NCBI GenBank assembly: GCA_001599915.1
Contig: BCIG01000002.1
Span: forward strand, 1-64,000
Reading direction: 5' to 3'
Length of the DNA stretch: 64,000 nucleotides
From: Symbiotaphrina buchneri
Taxonomy: Eukaryota; Ascomycota; Symbiotaphrinales; Symbiotaphrinaceae
Shown: positions 33,563-43,125 of the stretch, in pieces
Layout: every line of letters begins with the position of its first letter
Position numbering within the stretch: position 1 is the stretch's first letter
Translations under genes and position numbers: made by a program
The notes under the pieces: generated by a model
What the model was told of the DNA's origin: nothing
The model's input: only the letters and a program-made list of their open reading frames with translations
The model's database searches: none

Positions 33563-34016
33563 ACAATGCTATGGACTAGCTATTCGCATGTAATAATGGC
33601 AGTGCGTGTGAAGCAACCCTCTGTGACCACCATGTATCCGTGTTTGTGACTCTATCTCACGTAATTCCATTGCCACTCCCACCTTTTCGTAGCCATTTTG
33701 GATGGATCTTACTTTGTATGTATTAAATCCTCGTACATATACCGTCTTTCGTGTCATCCATAACGCCCAAGTTCGAGACTGGTGTACAACGACGAGGGCT
33801 AGGGCAGGTTCACCCTTGTTCTTACCGAACAGGTTAGCCTGAAAGCTGAAGTACGGGTTCAGGACACAGCCTCGCTACACAGCCTCGCTACACAAACACA
33901 CCGCAACCTTCTCTGTTAAGTCTTCAGCATCTGACAACTATCGAAGGACCAATCTTCTGTTTGAACAAATACCTCTATTCCAACTGAACCTAATTCCTTC
34001 CATCGTAACATTCAAG
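33563..34016. other. promoter of the 34.0 kb gene
   Basis: A direct duplication, cctcgctacacag, occurs at about 33871 and 33884. A pyrimidine-rich leader precedes the ATG at 34017. No other gene is seen. Confidence 0.45.
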
Positions 34017-34850
34017 ATGACTGAAAGGCAACGAGCACAAGCTTCGACGGCCAGTGAGCCATGGATCATCGTCGGGTCCGAACAGAAGCGCCTTCCTCTG
34101 AAGAGGGTTCGTATGGGCTATGGTGAAATGGCCAACGAAGAAGGCCAGGATTTGGTTTTCTGTGAGGGAGACAAGGAACCGGTCTATTACCAGCTCTTTC
34201 TTTACATTGGCCGTGACAGAATACAGTATCCCGATGCATTCTACATGGACCTTGTGGGCACTCCACTTCCAGGGGCGCCTCCTGATGTCCAGAAGCACGT
34301 GAAACGCTTCAAGTTCCCGTGTACCAGGCAGTCAATGTCAGTGGTACTCCATCAGCAGATACCCAGTATCGTTATCTTCGCAGACCCCAAGGGACCGTTT
34401 AAGAACGACCTGGATTTGAAGCAGATGTGGACCCTCGACGTGAACTTGACGTCCTCCCAGACGTCAGAGACAGACAAGAGTGCGTGGGCTGCGATGACCT
34501 CGCAGCTGAAACGACTTCCCGTTTCGGACCTCGCATATATCAATCTTGTCCGTGACGAGGCCCCTCACAGCCTCGGAGAAGCTCTTGGATCGGGATCCGG
34601 AGCTAGTCTATGGGAGAAGGTCCAAGCCGACAGGGAGTTGACCTGGGATACCGGCTTGTCAAAAATTCGAATCACCGGTGCTCTCCTGTGTAAGGAGTTC
34701 ATTGATGCATTTGAGGAATTGGAGACCCATGGCACAGCCAGACAGGATTCCGAAGGCGAAGATGTCGAGGAAGATGTCCAAGTGGCGAGGCCGAAACCAG
34801 ATAGCAAGGGAAAAGGCAAAGATAAAGGAAAAGGCAAGGCGCGAGCATGA
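34017..34850 (+). CDS. hypothetical protein with basic KGKGK tail
   Basis: This is a single-exon ORF of 277 residues that I do not recognise. It begins MTERQRAQASTASEPWIIVG. The body is a mixed alpha/beta soluble sequence with PVYYQLFLYIGRDRIQYPDA, IPSIVIFADPKGPF and RLPVSDLAYINLVRDEAPHS and has no signal peptide or membrane segment. The last 45 residues are an acidic stretch (DSEGEDVEEDVQ) followed by an alternating Lys/Gly tail, which suggests nucleic acid contact or nuclear location. Codon use and GC content look like a real gene, and there is no competing long ORF in the same frame. It lies between Cys-repeat copies B and C. Confidence 0.6.
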   Translation: MTERQRAQASTASEPWIIVGSEQKRLPLKRVRMGYGEMANEEGQDLVFCEGDKEPVYYQLFLYIGRDRIQYPDAFYMDLVGTPLPGAPPDVQKHVKRFKFPCTRQSMSVVLHQQIPSIVIFADPKGPFKNDLDLKQMWTLDVNLTSSQTSETDKSAWAAMTSQLKRLPVSDLAYINLVRDEAPHSLGEALGSGSGASLWEKVQADRELTWDTGLSKIRITGALLCKEFIDAFEELETHGTARQDSEGEDVEEDVQVARPKPDSKGKGKDKGKGKARA

Positions 34851-35880
34851 GTTTCTGTTCCTCGACGCAACCGTCCTGGTCAGCCCCGCCTCCGAGACGA
34901 CCGGGATCGGGAAGCCTTCAATGTTCCCAAGAGCAAGGTGATTGCTGGCCGCCTTCGGTCATGCTTTTGCCTTCTCCACCTGCCATGGGGCCTGATTTGA
35001 ACTACCAGACCACGCCTCCGTGATCTGGAGTTTGTAATCATGGTCCCGGAACTCATTGGTTGTTTCCGCAGTGGATGATCCAATCCACTGGGCCACGCCT
35101 CCGTGGTTAATGGTTCACCATAGTTCGCATATCATTGATCGTCGCTTGCCGCGCATCCGTGGCTATAGTGAACGCAATGAATGGCATCCAAAAAAAATTA
35201 CGATGATATTCATAGACCCATATGGGCTAAATTAGCATTGTACAAGATATCCAGTGGCCCTGTTGATCCCACGCTTCACAATAGAACTAGTATGCTCCAT
35301 CGTGCCGGATTAAGCCAAGAAATGCGTTTGACATCATGAGCGATCCTCTGAATACGCAGAGCTCTCCAAACCTCCTTTCCTCCCATCAAGCCCCTCTGAT
35401 CACAAAATCTTCGAAGCAATTTCCACTTCCTTACCATGTTAGCGGATGGTGATGCACTTTGCAAATTGACCGCGGTCGTGCGCGCGGCAGTTTGAGGGCG
35501 TCTCCACTGCATGTCCAGGGCTCCTGCCCCTCTGGACGCCGAGCGAAGGCAGGAAGCGACGAGCGTGCATGACACACCTCATCAGTCTCAAAGAAGTTGT
35601 AGTGAATGTCCCTTAAACAGACACCACCAGCAGTGAATACCTTGCATGACCCGCGATCGTGTTAGGGCAAGCCCTTTCCATAACCTGGGTAGAACCCACC
35701 ACTTTCATCAGCCAGAGAGAGAGAGAGACTTTCTCCTTCTCCACACACGCACACGCACACACATTTCCCTGCCTCTACCCAAATCTGTAATCAGAAAGAA
35801 CCCATTTCGTGAAGCTTTCATTGTTCAGTTAAGCACAAGTGCAAAAGTCGTTTCAGAAGAAGCAAGAAAGTCGTGTCGAC
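34851..35880. other. intergenic region with GA and CA microsatellites
   Basis: A (GA)n run lies at 35703-35718 and a CA/CG-rich run at 35738-35762, in the leader of copy C. A word pair of the type CACGCCTCCGTG repeats near 35004, 35092 and 35146 (the last diverged). No gene is supported; the ORF at 35276-35575 has no support. Confidence 0.5.
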
Positions 35881-36834
35881 ATGTCGTACGGCTACTATTA
35901 CCCTCAGCCGCAGGTTAGCTATGCTGGCGGATTCGGCGGTGGAGGTGATGACCGCGGTCATCAGCCTCCGTTCAGGGGTCACTATCAAAGTGCCCCAGAT
36001 CCAGTGTGCCCGGGTTGTGGGATGGCCCATCCGCCCCCCTGTCGCACGCTTTGGTGCCTTTATTGCCAGATATATCACCTGCCCCCTTTGTGCCAGGCAC
36101 CTGTTGCTCCGGCCGCGCCGGCCTATTTTTATGGCCAAGCACCTGTCGTTCCTGCCGCGCCGGCCTTTTATGGCCAGGCTAGTTTTCCTGCTGCCCCCCC
36201 CCCGGCCTATCATGGCCAAGCACCCCCTGCCTCGAGCTATTGCGCTCCAGGTAAACCGCAAGCTCCGGCTGCGAAGCGTCCTTTGAGTCGCAAAGGTGGT
36301 GCCCAGAAGGTGCAGAAGGGCAAAGGTCATGAAACCGGCCAACACGAGGACAATGTCAAAAAGACAGTCCACGAGGAGAGCCAAAATAAGCGGCTCCTGG
36401 AGAAATTGCAAAATCAAATCAACGCGGGCGCACTCGCGTTTGAGACGATTGCGCAGACGCTGAAGCCCAGAATGCCCAGCAAAGGGTATGTAGCTCCCGG
36501 GCCAAAAGCCCATAGGAACAAGCTGTTCACGCAGCTAAATAAGGCAAAGCGGGATGCCACGACGCCCGCAGAGACAATAGAGAGGCTCCAGGCTGCACTG
36601 GATGCTAAGAACCAACGCCTTGTAGAAGAAGGCGTACTACCATCGCGTCAGCCGTCACAAGAGGCTGAGCAAGGGCAAGAAGCCATTCAAGAGCCGGTGC
36701 AGCCCCTTGAAGGCTCCGGAGACCAGTCGGTCCACCAACTGGTGACCCATAATGACCTCCTGACCAAACAGGATATCATCCCGCATGTTGCCCATGAAGA
36801 AGACGGCGCGGACCTAATTGACTTTGACGAGTGA
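35881..36834 (+). CDS. Cys/His-repeat protein family, copy C
   Basis: The protein has 317 residues from the ATG at 35881 and is closely related in layout to copy B. The start MSYGYYYPQPQVSYAGGFGG is Tyr/Gly/Pro-rich, like a low-complexity RNA-granule sequence. Two Cys/His units follow: VCPGCGMAHPPPC and WCLYCQIYHLPPLC. A repeated APV(V)PAAPAFYGQA block appears about four times (36100-36240). A Lys-rich region (GGAQKVQKGKGHETG) then leads to predicted helical coils (KRLLEKLQNQI; ETIERLQAALDAKNQRLVEE) and the acidic tail NDLLTKQDIIPHVAHEEDGA, then DLIDFDE. The tail is 70 percent identical to copy B, so it is probably the functional docking element. Function is unknown. Confidence 0.75.
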   Translation: MSYGYYYPQPQVSYAGGFGGGGDDRGHQPPFRGHYQSAPDPVCPGCGMAHPPPCRTLWCLYCQIYHLPPLCQAPVAPAAPAYFYGQAPVVPAAPAFYGQASFPAAPPPAYHGQAPPASSYCAPGKPQAPAAKRPLSRKGGAQKVQKGKGHETGQHEDNVKKTVHEESQNKRLLEKLQNQINAGALAFETIAQTLKPRMPSKGYVAPGPKAHRNKLFTQLNKAKRDATTPAETIERLQAALDAKNQRLVEEGVLPSRQPSQEAEQGQEAIQEPVQPLEGSGDQSVHQLVTHNDLLTKQDIIPHVAHEEDGADLIDFDE

Positions 36835-37743
36835 GTCGTGCATGCTCCACTGAAGTCTAAATTCTTTTCCTAGTTCCTGTTGTGTCCAGTCATATTGCCT
36901 GGCGCATCCTGTTCCAGGTGTATCGAATGTTTGAGACCGCAGCCTGTGATAAGGTTTGCAACATGGTCTGGCAGTCATTGAGTGTGTGCTTTGATGGACG
37001 CCATTGAGGTATACTTTGTGTAGCTGATGCCGTCTTTGATTCCAGATAGCTACAATGAATGCTGCCCTCTCAAACCTCGTAATTTCTAGCACCTTACATG
37101 CAGTAACGTAGATAGCCAAAAATGAGCGTAGAAAGTGATCCTTGCCTCTGTAAAACGAACCTAAGGAAGGAAACGTACTTATATCCATCTAATTTCAATA
37201 CAAGGCCCTACCCCCTCGGTGAACCCTTCGAGTAGCCAGTATTCTTGTAACCCAATCCCATCTTGGCTAGAAAGACATAGACTACGGTGAAACGGAAGAT
37301 CAACGCTCCCGGGCCTTCTATTGCCTTTTCAGAGGTGCCATAGCCAAGGTGCCGAAGGTACCTTAAGCTTGGCTTGCTGTGCGTCATTGCTTGATAAGCC
37401 GCCCCACGGACAATCGGAACGGTCCGGGTAGCTTAACTCTAAAATGAAGCTTAATTCAAGCTACCTCTGCATCGTATCATATCTACGCATCATTTCATCT
37501 CTCGACATCGTATCATATCTATCCGTACATCTCATCAACCTGCATCGTATCGTATCTCTCTGCCCGTGTGTTAACATCGTAAACATGTGCTAGGCTCCCC
37601 GCTAGGTGCTAGATTTTGCAAAACATGAATAACAAATTCACCGACACCATGTTCATCAACCCTTGAAAGCTCTGCAATTCTAAATTTCTGGACAAAAGTC
37701 AGCGATATATTGACTGAAAGGTAACGGGGAGATGACTCACCTA
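36835..37743. other. intergenic region with short repeats
   Basis: No gene is supported. A minisatellite lies at 37470-37580. At 37299-37311 a 13-base word, ATCAACGCTCCCG, matches the MITE terminal repeat of 4.3 kb, but no partner end is seen. Confidence 0.4.
37470..37580. repeat. 36-37 base minisatellite
   Basis: The word CATCGTATCATATCT recurs at 37470, 37506 and, with one change, 37543, with a fourth short copy at about 37575. The period is 36-37 bases. Confidence 0.6.
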
Positions 37744-39084
37744 TCATTTGTTCTCAAGCATGATCCTGATCTCGGACGCCAGGTCAGGCTCGAGCTCGAA
37801 TAACCCCAGCTTCTCAAAGACGTGAGAATCTGTCTATCGACTCTTTTGAGGGCTGACTGCGGAGCGCCACGTCCCCGATGCCCAAGGCCGTTTAATTTGG
37901 CACGGGTTGTGCTGTCGAAGTCGTTGCGGAACTTGGTTTCTCGAGTCCCCTCCCCTTGGGCGTCGATTTTGCCATTGGCGACAAGATCCCTAGCTTTCAC
38001 TTTAGCGTAGCGGGCATTCTGATCGAACAGATCTTGGGCCTTAGGGCCAACTCACTGGATGCGAGGGCATGACTGGATCTCCAAGGCCCATGCCATCGAA
38101 TTGCTACCGTATTTCAGGGTCATGTAGATCTGAAACCCTTGGAAATCATGGTCCGAGAAGAAGAAACATGGCGTCTTTTTCAGATGATGCCCCTTGCCTA
38201 GGAGGCACAAGAATTCCTTGGTAGCCGCCAAGGATACCCGGCAGTCTACCGACAATTGGATCAGCTAAAGACCATAAGACATCATTTGGGGCATATCTCA
38301 CCATAACAACTAGTACGTTGTCCAAATCCCTATTGTCTGGAAACACCGGGTTCTGATTACGGTGCTCCAGCACGACGACCGCTCTGATATTGGACGCATG
38401 TACCGAAAGCCACCTGACCATTTCCGGGATAGGGTACGTCCCGGGCTCCAGCCATGTTGTGGTTTCCCTCTTCCGGAGGACATTGCTCACCCATGCTGCT
38501 TTGATCTTCATGACTTCAGGAATGATGATCGAGCTAGAAGCCTCCGTCCTCGGTCCGAATGCAGACGGATGCTCACCAAGGGTAAGCGCCCAGTGCTGCA
38601 CGAACTGCTTGACAAGAGCGCGACTGAACTTCTGCGACGACTGTTGGAAAACCGATCAGAAGTCGAGTCTGACTGTTCAGGGACTAGTGCTTACCAGTTT
38701 GTATTCAAAGTGTCGTTTGTAAGTAGGTTCCTTCGAAGCAAGCTGCTTCTGAAGCCATTTCCCTACATACATGAACCGAGCGAGGAAAGTGACATCTCGC
38801 CGACTTGACAACTTCTTGGTCACCTGTGCAGGTAGTCAGCAATGTCAGACTCTTCCATGTCGGAACGTAGTACTTACCAGGTCGTCTTTCATGCCCACAA
38901 CATTCGGAGCATGGCTGTCAGCAACCAACGAATACGCATTGCGTTTATTAGTGGCAGAAGGACGAACGACGAGCTGGCCTGTTCGGTCCACTTCTGCAAT
39001 CTTTGCTTGGATGCCCTGGTCAAGTTCCAGAACATCGGCGGCGTCTCTCCAATCAACCGAGATGGTATTTGTTTGCGACGACAT
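37744..39084 (-). pseudogene. Spo11/topoisomerase VI subunit A-like gene, copy 1, decayed
   Basis: Exons follow good GT-AG borders at the N terminus: MSSQTNTISVDWRDA.. to GMKDDL, then VTKKLSSRRDVTFLARFMYV.., then SSQKFSRALVKQFVQHWALTLG. The TOPRIM domain is clear: IRAVVVLEHRN gives the acidic residue, then a GYPWRATKEFL-like strand, then FFFSDHDFQGFQIYMTLKYG with the DxD pair. KYGSNSMAW, PRIQ[W]VGPKAQDLF and the final FEKLGLFELEPDLASEIRI follow the order seen in Spo11 (YKYGSMSM, P.IRWLG, ..EL..M...KAEI). The gene looks dead: the Trp of P-x-I-x-W-x-G is a stop at 38052-38054, and the frame changes near 38230 and near 37810. The place of the catalytic Tyr (RDxxY) holds Phe, though that alignment is weak. 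Confidence 0.7.
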
Positions 39085-40559
39085 CGTAGGTTTCTGCTGG
39101 TACAGATAAGCCACTGCAGAACCACACGACGAAGAGGGGGACTCACCAATATCAGGACAATTATGGTCAAGAAGCTGAAATAGTTATTTTCACTTGAATA
39201 ACTATTTTTCACTTGCCTGATGATGTCGATGTCGATGCTTTTAATCCGATGACACTCGTGTCAAATTCCTCGACTCTTGCAGCATGTCTCCAATCAACCG
39301 CCCGGGAGTCTCCGCCTTAGCAAGGACAAACAACCTTGCAACAGTAATGACACCGTTGCCACGGGTGTGTGTTGGTGGACGAGGGTGGAGGAGGCCCAGC
39401 TAAGTTGGTGGGATTTCACGTGGTACACCGAAAACCATACATCTGTGTAGGTACGGTACCTCCTCAGGTGTGGGCGCAGACCAGATCTTTAGATATTGTA
39501 CCATTGGAGGGTGTCTGGTCATTTATATAATGAATTAGTCGGTTCTGATGCAACGAACATGGCTCAGTGATGAAGAACAAATACTTTCACGAGGTCTCTT
39601 AATTTGACACAAAATTGATCAAAAATAAAGTAAAATAAAAACAAAAGAGGAAAGAAAACCTCAGCAGACCTGAGTACAAGATACCAGAGTCAGAAAAAAG
39701 AGACCTATAAGGTACATAGAAGATCAGCACTGGTGTATAGGCGTCCTTGTACTTCCAGGTGTCAAAACACGAGTTTCCTGTTAGTAAGAACCCGCAGGAA
39801 CACGGGTTCAGTTCCGCCTGAGAGTCATCTTTTTTTGGTCTCTGTATCTGATCATCACGTCGCAACTCTCACGCAGATGCCCTTGATTTTTATTTTAGAG
39901 TGTTGTGGAGTCGGCCCCAGAATTTTAACTTATGGCTTGGTGGTGGGCGTAGATGCTGATGATGCCCGAAGTGAAGTCGTCACATGCATGGTCGCGTCTC
40001 CAAAAGGCGGAGCCTCGAGGTACGTACACCATGTCCACTCTGCGCTTGTAGCGAAGTTACGCGCAGATTCCCGGTTGCTTCAGCTGCTGCAGGAATTCCT
40101 TTCATTCCGGTTTACTCCTGCCTCTTCGTGGATTATGTTATGACGGAACTCCTCACGTTGAACAGCAACAGCCACCGCTCCGAGCAACGACTGAGTGGAG
40201 GCACATGCTCCATTCCAAGGACAGCGACATGATCCCTTATCGGCTACAGATCTTTCTTTGAAGGTCCATCTCTTGTATTGGCTCTAGTAAAGCAAAATAT
40301 GGCGCACTAGAACCCCTCATAGTAACCGCACATGCCATAAGCGGTCCTCAATCCTTTTCACTTCTGTATTGTAGCTCAATCGTGCAGATTGGCTGTAGAA
40401 ATGGTGCATACTTTGACGAGACGATGATGTACGTCGCAGGTCTCTTTGGGGCGCCAGCGCTCTCATGATTCGCGTAGAACATCTCAAGGCGGCATTTGGG
40501 CCCCCCGGACGGTGGTGAAAAGGGGTTCAGGGGTTGATTACGTAATCTGCCTGACGTTT
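39085..40559. other. intergenic region with no recognised gene
   Basis: The left part is the promoter of the Spo11-like copy. The plus-strand ORF at 39733-40143 has 136 codons but no domain, and the minus strand there is AT-rich. Nothing else is recognised. Confidence 0.35.
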
Positions 40560-40599
40560 GCGACCGAGATGTGGCGATCTTCACGAACTTCCATGACGG

Positions 40600-40800
40600 C
40601 TACGCAGCTCACCATGAAGCCGCAATCGGAACTTCAGATATACAGATGTGAATATTTGAGCTGTCTCTGAGATGTGTCGTGTATCTGCTGAGGGGAGTTG
40701 ATTATTGGATAGCGAGTCTCTCCTTCTCTTTGCGCTGATGAGTTCTGCAGCAAGGGGCAGTTGCGTGCATCTGCAGTCAGACGAAACTAGTGCGGAGAAA
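40600..40800 (-). pseudogene. degenerate duplicate of the 41.1-42.0 kb gene
   Basis: The minus-strand peptide LAAELISAKRRRDSLSNNQL, then PSADTRHISETA, matches VAVELVSAKRDRDSLPNNRL, then HSADAPQISDTI, of the intact ORF at 41.5 kb. The DNA is about 75-80 percent identical (40640-40765 against 41490-41600). The flanking sequence has no open frame that continues the match. Confidence 0.6.
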
Positions 40801-41074
40801 CCATGAGAGTGAAATTGCAACGTTCGAGGCCTGCAGGCGCCAATATATCCACCTGGCGCGCTGATGAGACTTGTCCGGGAATCCCAATCACTATAGTTCA
40901 CCACGCATTCATGGAACCTAAGAAGTCAGTCAAGCGTTTACAGGTGCCAGGAGATACTTACTCAATCAATACGCATCTTCTTTGTGCGTCTGTCATTATC
41001 CGGCATTTGTGTGCCTTCGGAATTTTGTCGCTTGTTGGCTGCCGGCTGGCCTGGCACGAGGCACAAGAACTTCC

Positions 41075-42001
41075 TCAATTCCACGCATCTCGGGAAAGCT
41101 GTTGACCACAAGCTAAACATGTCATATGCAGCAGTACTGTCTCCGGCGTGACTGTACCTGCAAGCATGGTGTCCTCGTGGTCCCGCAGATATGCTGTCTC
41201 AAGACGAGGTCCTAGTACGAAGTGCCATGTATAGTGAGCTGTGTCTCTGAATGTACTGGCCATTAGGTCACCGATGCCATCTTTCTGGAGATTTTCATGG
41301 AGGCAGAGGAGGTGGCTGAATTGATGATATAAGCTGGCAGCGGCATCGGGTTTCCACAAGTTTTTCCAGAACACAGTGACCTCATCACCAGAGCAGTTCG
41401 CGGTACGACTTCTCGAGGGGGGAATGTCGCGCTCAGCTCCGCACGCGCGATCGAGCAGTTGCATATTACTGACGCGGTGGATCAGCTCTTCTAGTGATGT
41501 AATCGTATCCGAGATCTGTGGCGCATCTGCCGAGTGCAGCCGATTGTTGGGTAGCGAGTCTCTGTCCCTCTTTGCGCTGACGAGTTCTACAGCAACCTTC
41601 GACAACCATTGCGTCTTGTGCCAGTGCCAGAGATGGCAATGCTGAATGGCTCGATTTAGACGCGCTCTCCTCACCTCGTCCGCCTCATCCGGGATTGGGA
41701 TCCCGGCACGGGCTCTTAGGATGCTGAGGTTCATCATGTGAGTTTCACAGACAAATGTGGTGACTTGTCCCTCTACAAAGTTCTTGAACCAGCTTGTGGA
41801 ATTTCGAGCGTGTCCGATCATGTTCGCCTGTATTGTCGTACTGAGGTTGGCGTACTCCCGCTTGTGTCTCAGGAACTCATGAGTGGTGTGTACGCTGTGC
41901 GCGACATCGTCGCTGAGATGCGAAGATGCCGCCATGGCGGCGGTGCTGATGTGATTGTACCGAAGAACCAAATGGTGGCATTGTCTCTCCTCGATGACCA
42001 C
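41075..42001 (-). CDS. hypothetical protein, lineage-specific
   Basis: This is a single open frame of 308 residues that I do not recognise. It is rich in His, Leu, Arg and Cys and mostly helical in appearance, for example SDDVAHSVHTTHEFLRHKRE, then ILRARAGIPIPDEADEVRRA, then ITSLEELIHRVSNMQLLDRA. It has no signal peptide or membrane helix. It ends with MTCLACGQQLSRDAWN, one CxxC pair. A partial, degenerate duplicate lies 0.7 kb away on the same strand, which supports that this frame was once a real gene. The start ATG at 42001 is the first in frame. The gene lies between the two Spo11-like copies. Confidence 0.5.
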   Translation of the reverse strand: MVIEERQCHHLVLRYNHISTAAMAASSHLSDDVAHSVHTTHEFLRHKREYANLSTTIQANMIGHARNSTSWFKNFVEGQVTTFVCETHMMNLSILRARAGIPIPDEADEVRRARLNRAIQHCHLWHWHKTQWLSKVAVELVSAKRDRDSLPNNRLHSADAPQISDTITSLEELIHRVSNMQLLDRACGAERDIPPSRSRTANCSGDEVTVFWKNLWKPDAAASLYHQFSHLLCLHENLQKDGIGDLMASTFRDTAHYTWHFVLGPRLETAYLRDHEDTMLAGTVTPETVLLHMTCLACGQQLSRDAWN

Positions 42002-42154
42002 TCCCTGTTGAATGCGGACGGGCTCTTGGACGTGCCGCTTTGTACATACCCCGCTTGCGTGGCAGGTACGGCTGTGAAGCCGACACCATAGATCTCCTCA
42101 CTTCACGCAGCTTGTTTGGTGGTGGAGGCAGGCAACTCGATAACACAGTTCCAT

Positions 42155-43125
42155 TCATTTGGGAGAGTTGTCCCTGTCGTGACGGTTCTCAACTCGGGGT
42201 CCTGCGCCCTGCAACGAGCGTCCCGTGTCGTTATTGAGCTTCAATAGGCGGCGTTGTCTATATTCGTCTGCCTGCGCCTCAGTGATCGTCCCTCGAGTGA
42301 CTTGAGCTCTGGTATTAGCATCTGCTGTGATATTGTTCAGTTTCCGTAGATCGTTCACTGTAGGGTTGATCAATTGTAGGTCAGGCGCGGACTGCCTGGA
42401 GGAAGTCCACGCGCAAGCCTTCAAGCCATTTTCAGATTCATGAAGATATGGAACCCAGGGAAGTCGTGGTCCGAGAAAAAGAGCATAGGTCTGCCATAGC
42501 AACAAACATTTATGAGGTTCAGAAACCCCTTGGTCGCATTGCAAGGAAAGCCGGCCATCTAACAAGTGAACGTCAGTAGGGACGAAGTACTCTCAAGATG
42601 GGGAACGTACGAGAATAATCAACACGCCTTGAAAGTGTCCGCTGAACCGTTTGAACAAGAGATCCAGGTTCCGATGTTCTAGAACCACCACGGCGCGGAT
42701 AATGCCAGCGGGCAATTGTACTTTGCGTACGAGGCAGGGGATCTCCGCTTTGCCTTTGAGGGTAGCCACGACCTCAGGTTTGTTCCTCACAAGAATGTTG
42801 TCGATGTATCTGATAGTCAGTTCAACCCTTCCGGAACGGTCACTTTTCCTGTGACCTCGGGCACGAGGCCCCTTGTAGTTGGATGCACTCCAATCGTCAG
42901 TGCCCAATCGTAGGCACATGCTTTTACTTCTTGTAATCCGAAACCTGGTGCCCGCTTAAGAAGCATCAGCCAGGAGGTCCAAACCACTTGGGAAGCCGAC
43001 TCCACTTACATTCTCGTATTGGAAGAGTCGGAACTCTTGTCTTGTTGATGTGCAACCATGCCAATGATGGCCAATCCAACTAAAACCATCCGCGTCACGT
43101 AGACGAAGTCGCGGGGGTTTCCCAT
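42155..43125 (-). pseudogene. Spo11/topoisomerase VI subunit A-like gene, copy 2, decayed
   Basis: The order matches copy 1. NPRDFVYVTRMVLVGLAIIG (here the RDxxY tyrosine is present) is followed by a GTAAGT intron, CAYDWALTIGVHPTTRGLVP, IRYIDNILVRNK, IIRAVVVLEHRNLD, FQGVLIIL, an intron, MAGFPCNATKGFLNLINVCC, and FFSDHDFPGFHIFMNLK. The DxD pair and the preceding Glu of the TOPRIM fold are retained. The C-terminal part (QSAPDLQLINPTVNDLRKLN to NRHDRDNSPK) is in another frame. Frame changes are needed near 42820 and again after MNLK near 42440, so the gene is probably inactive unless these are draft errors. About 40 percent residue identity to copy 1 implies an old duplication or two arrivals. 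Confidence 0.65.

Noticed and set aside
35818-36513. Antisense ORF of 231 codons opposite Cys-repeat copy C
   Set aside because: The sense frame has the conserved Cys/His units and acidic tail; the antisense frame has no similarity.
26279-36834. Cys/His-repeat proteins as gag remnants of an LTR element
   Set aside because: The Cys/His spacing is C-x2-C-x3-H-x3-C, not the CCHC knuckle. No LTRs, reverse transcriptase or integrase lie nearby, and copies B and C are whole genes with a conserved tail.
37290-37320. 13-base match (ATCAACGCTCCCG) to the terminal repeat of the 3.8-4.35 kb MITE
   Set aside because: No opposite end or AT-rich core is found within 1 kb, so it may be chance or an eroded end; not called as an element.
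37744-38060. RIP as the cause of the Spo11-like gene decay
   Set aside because: The stop at 38052 is a G-to-A type change, but its neighbour bases do not fit the CpA-to-TpA rule, and the other damage is frame changes rather than transitions.
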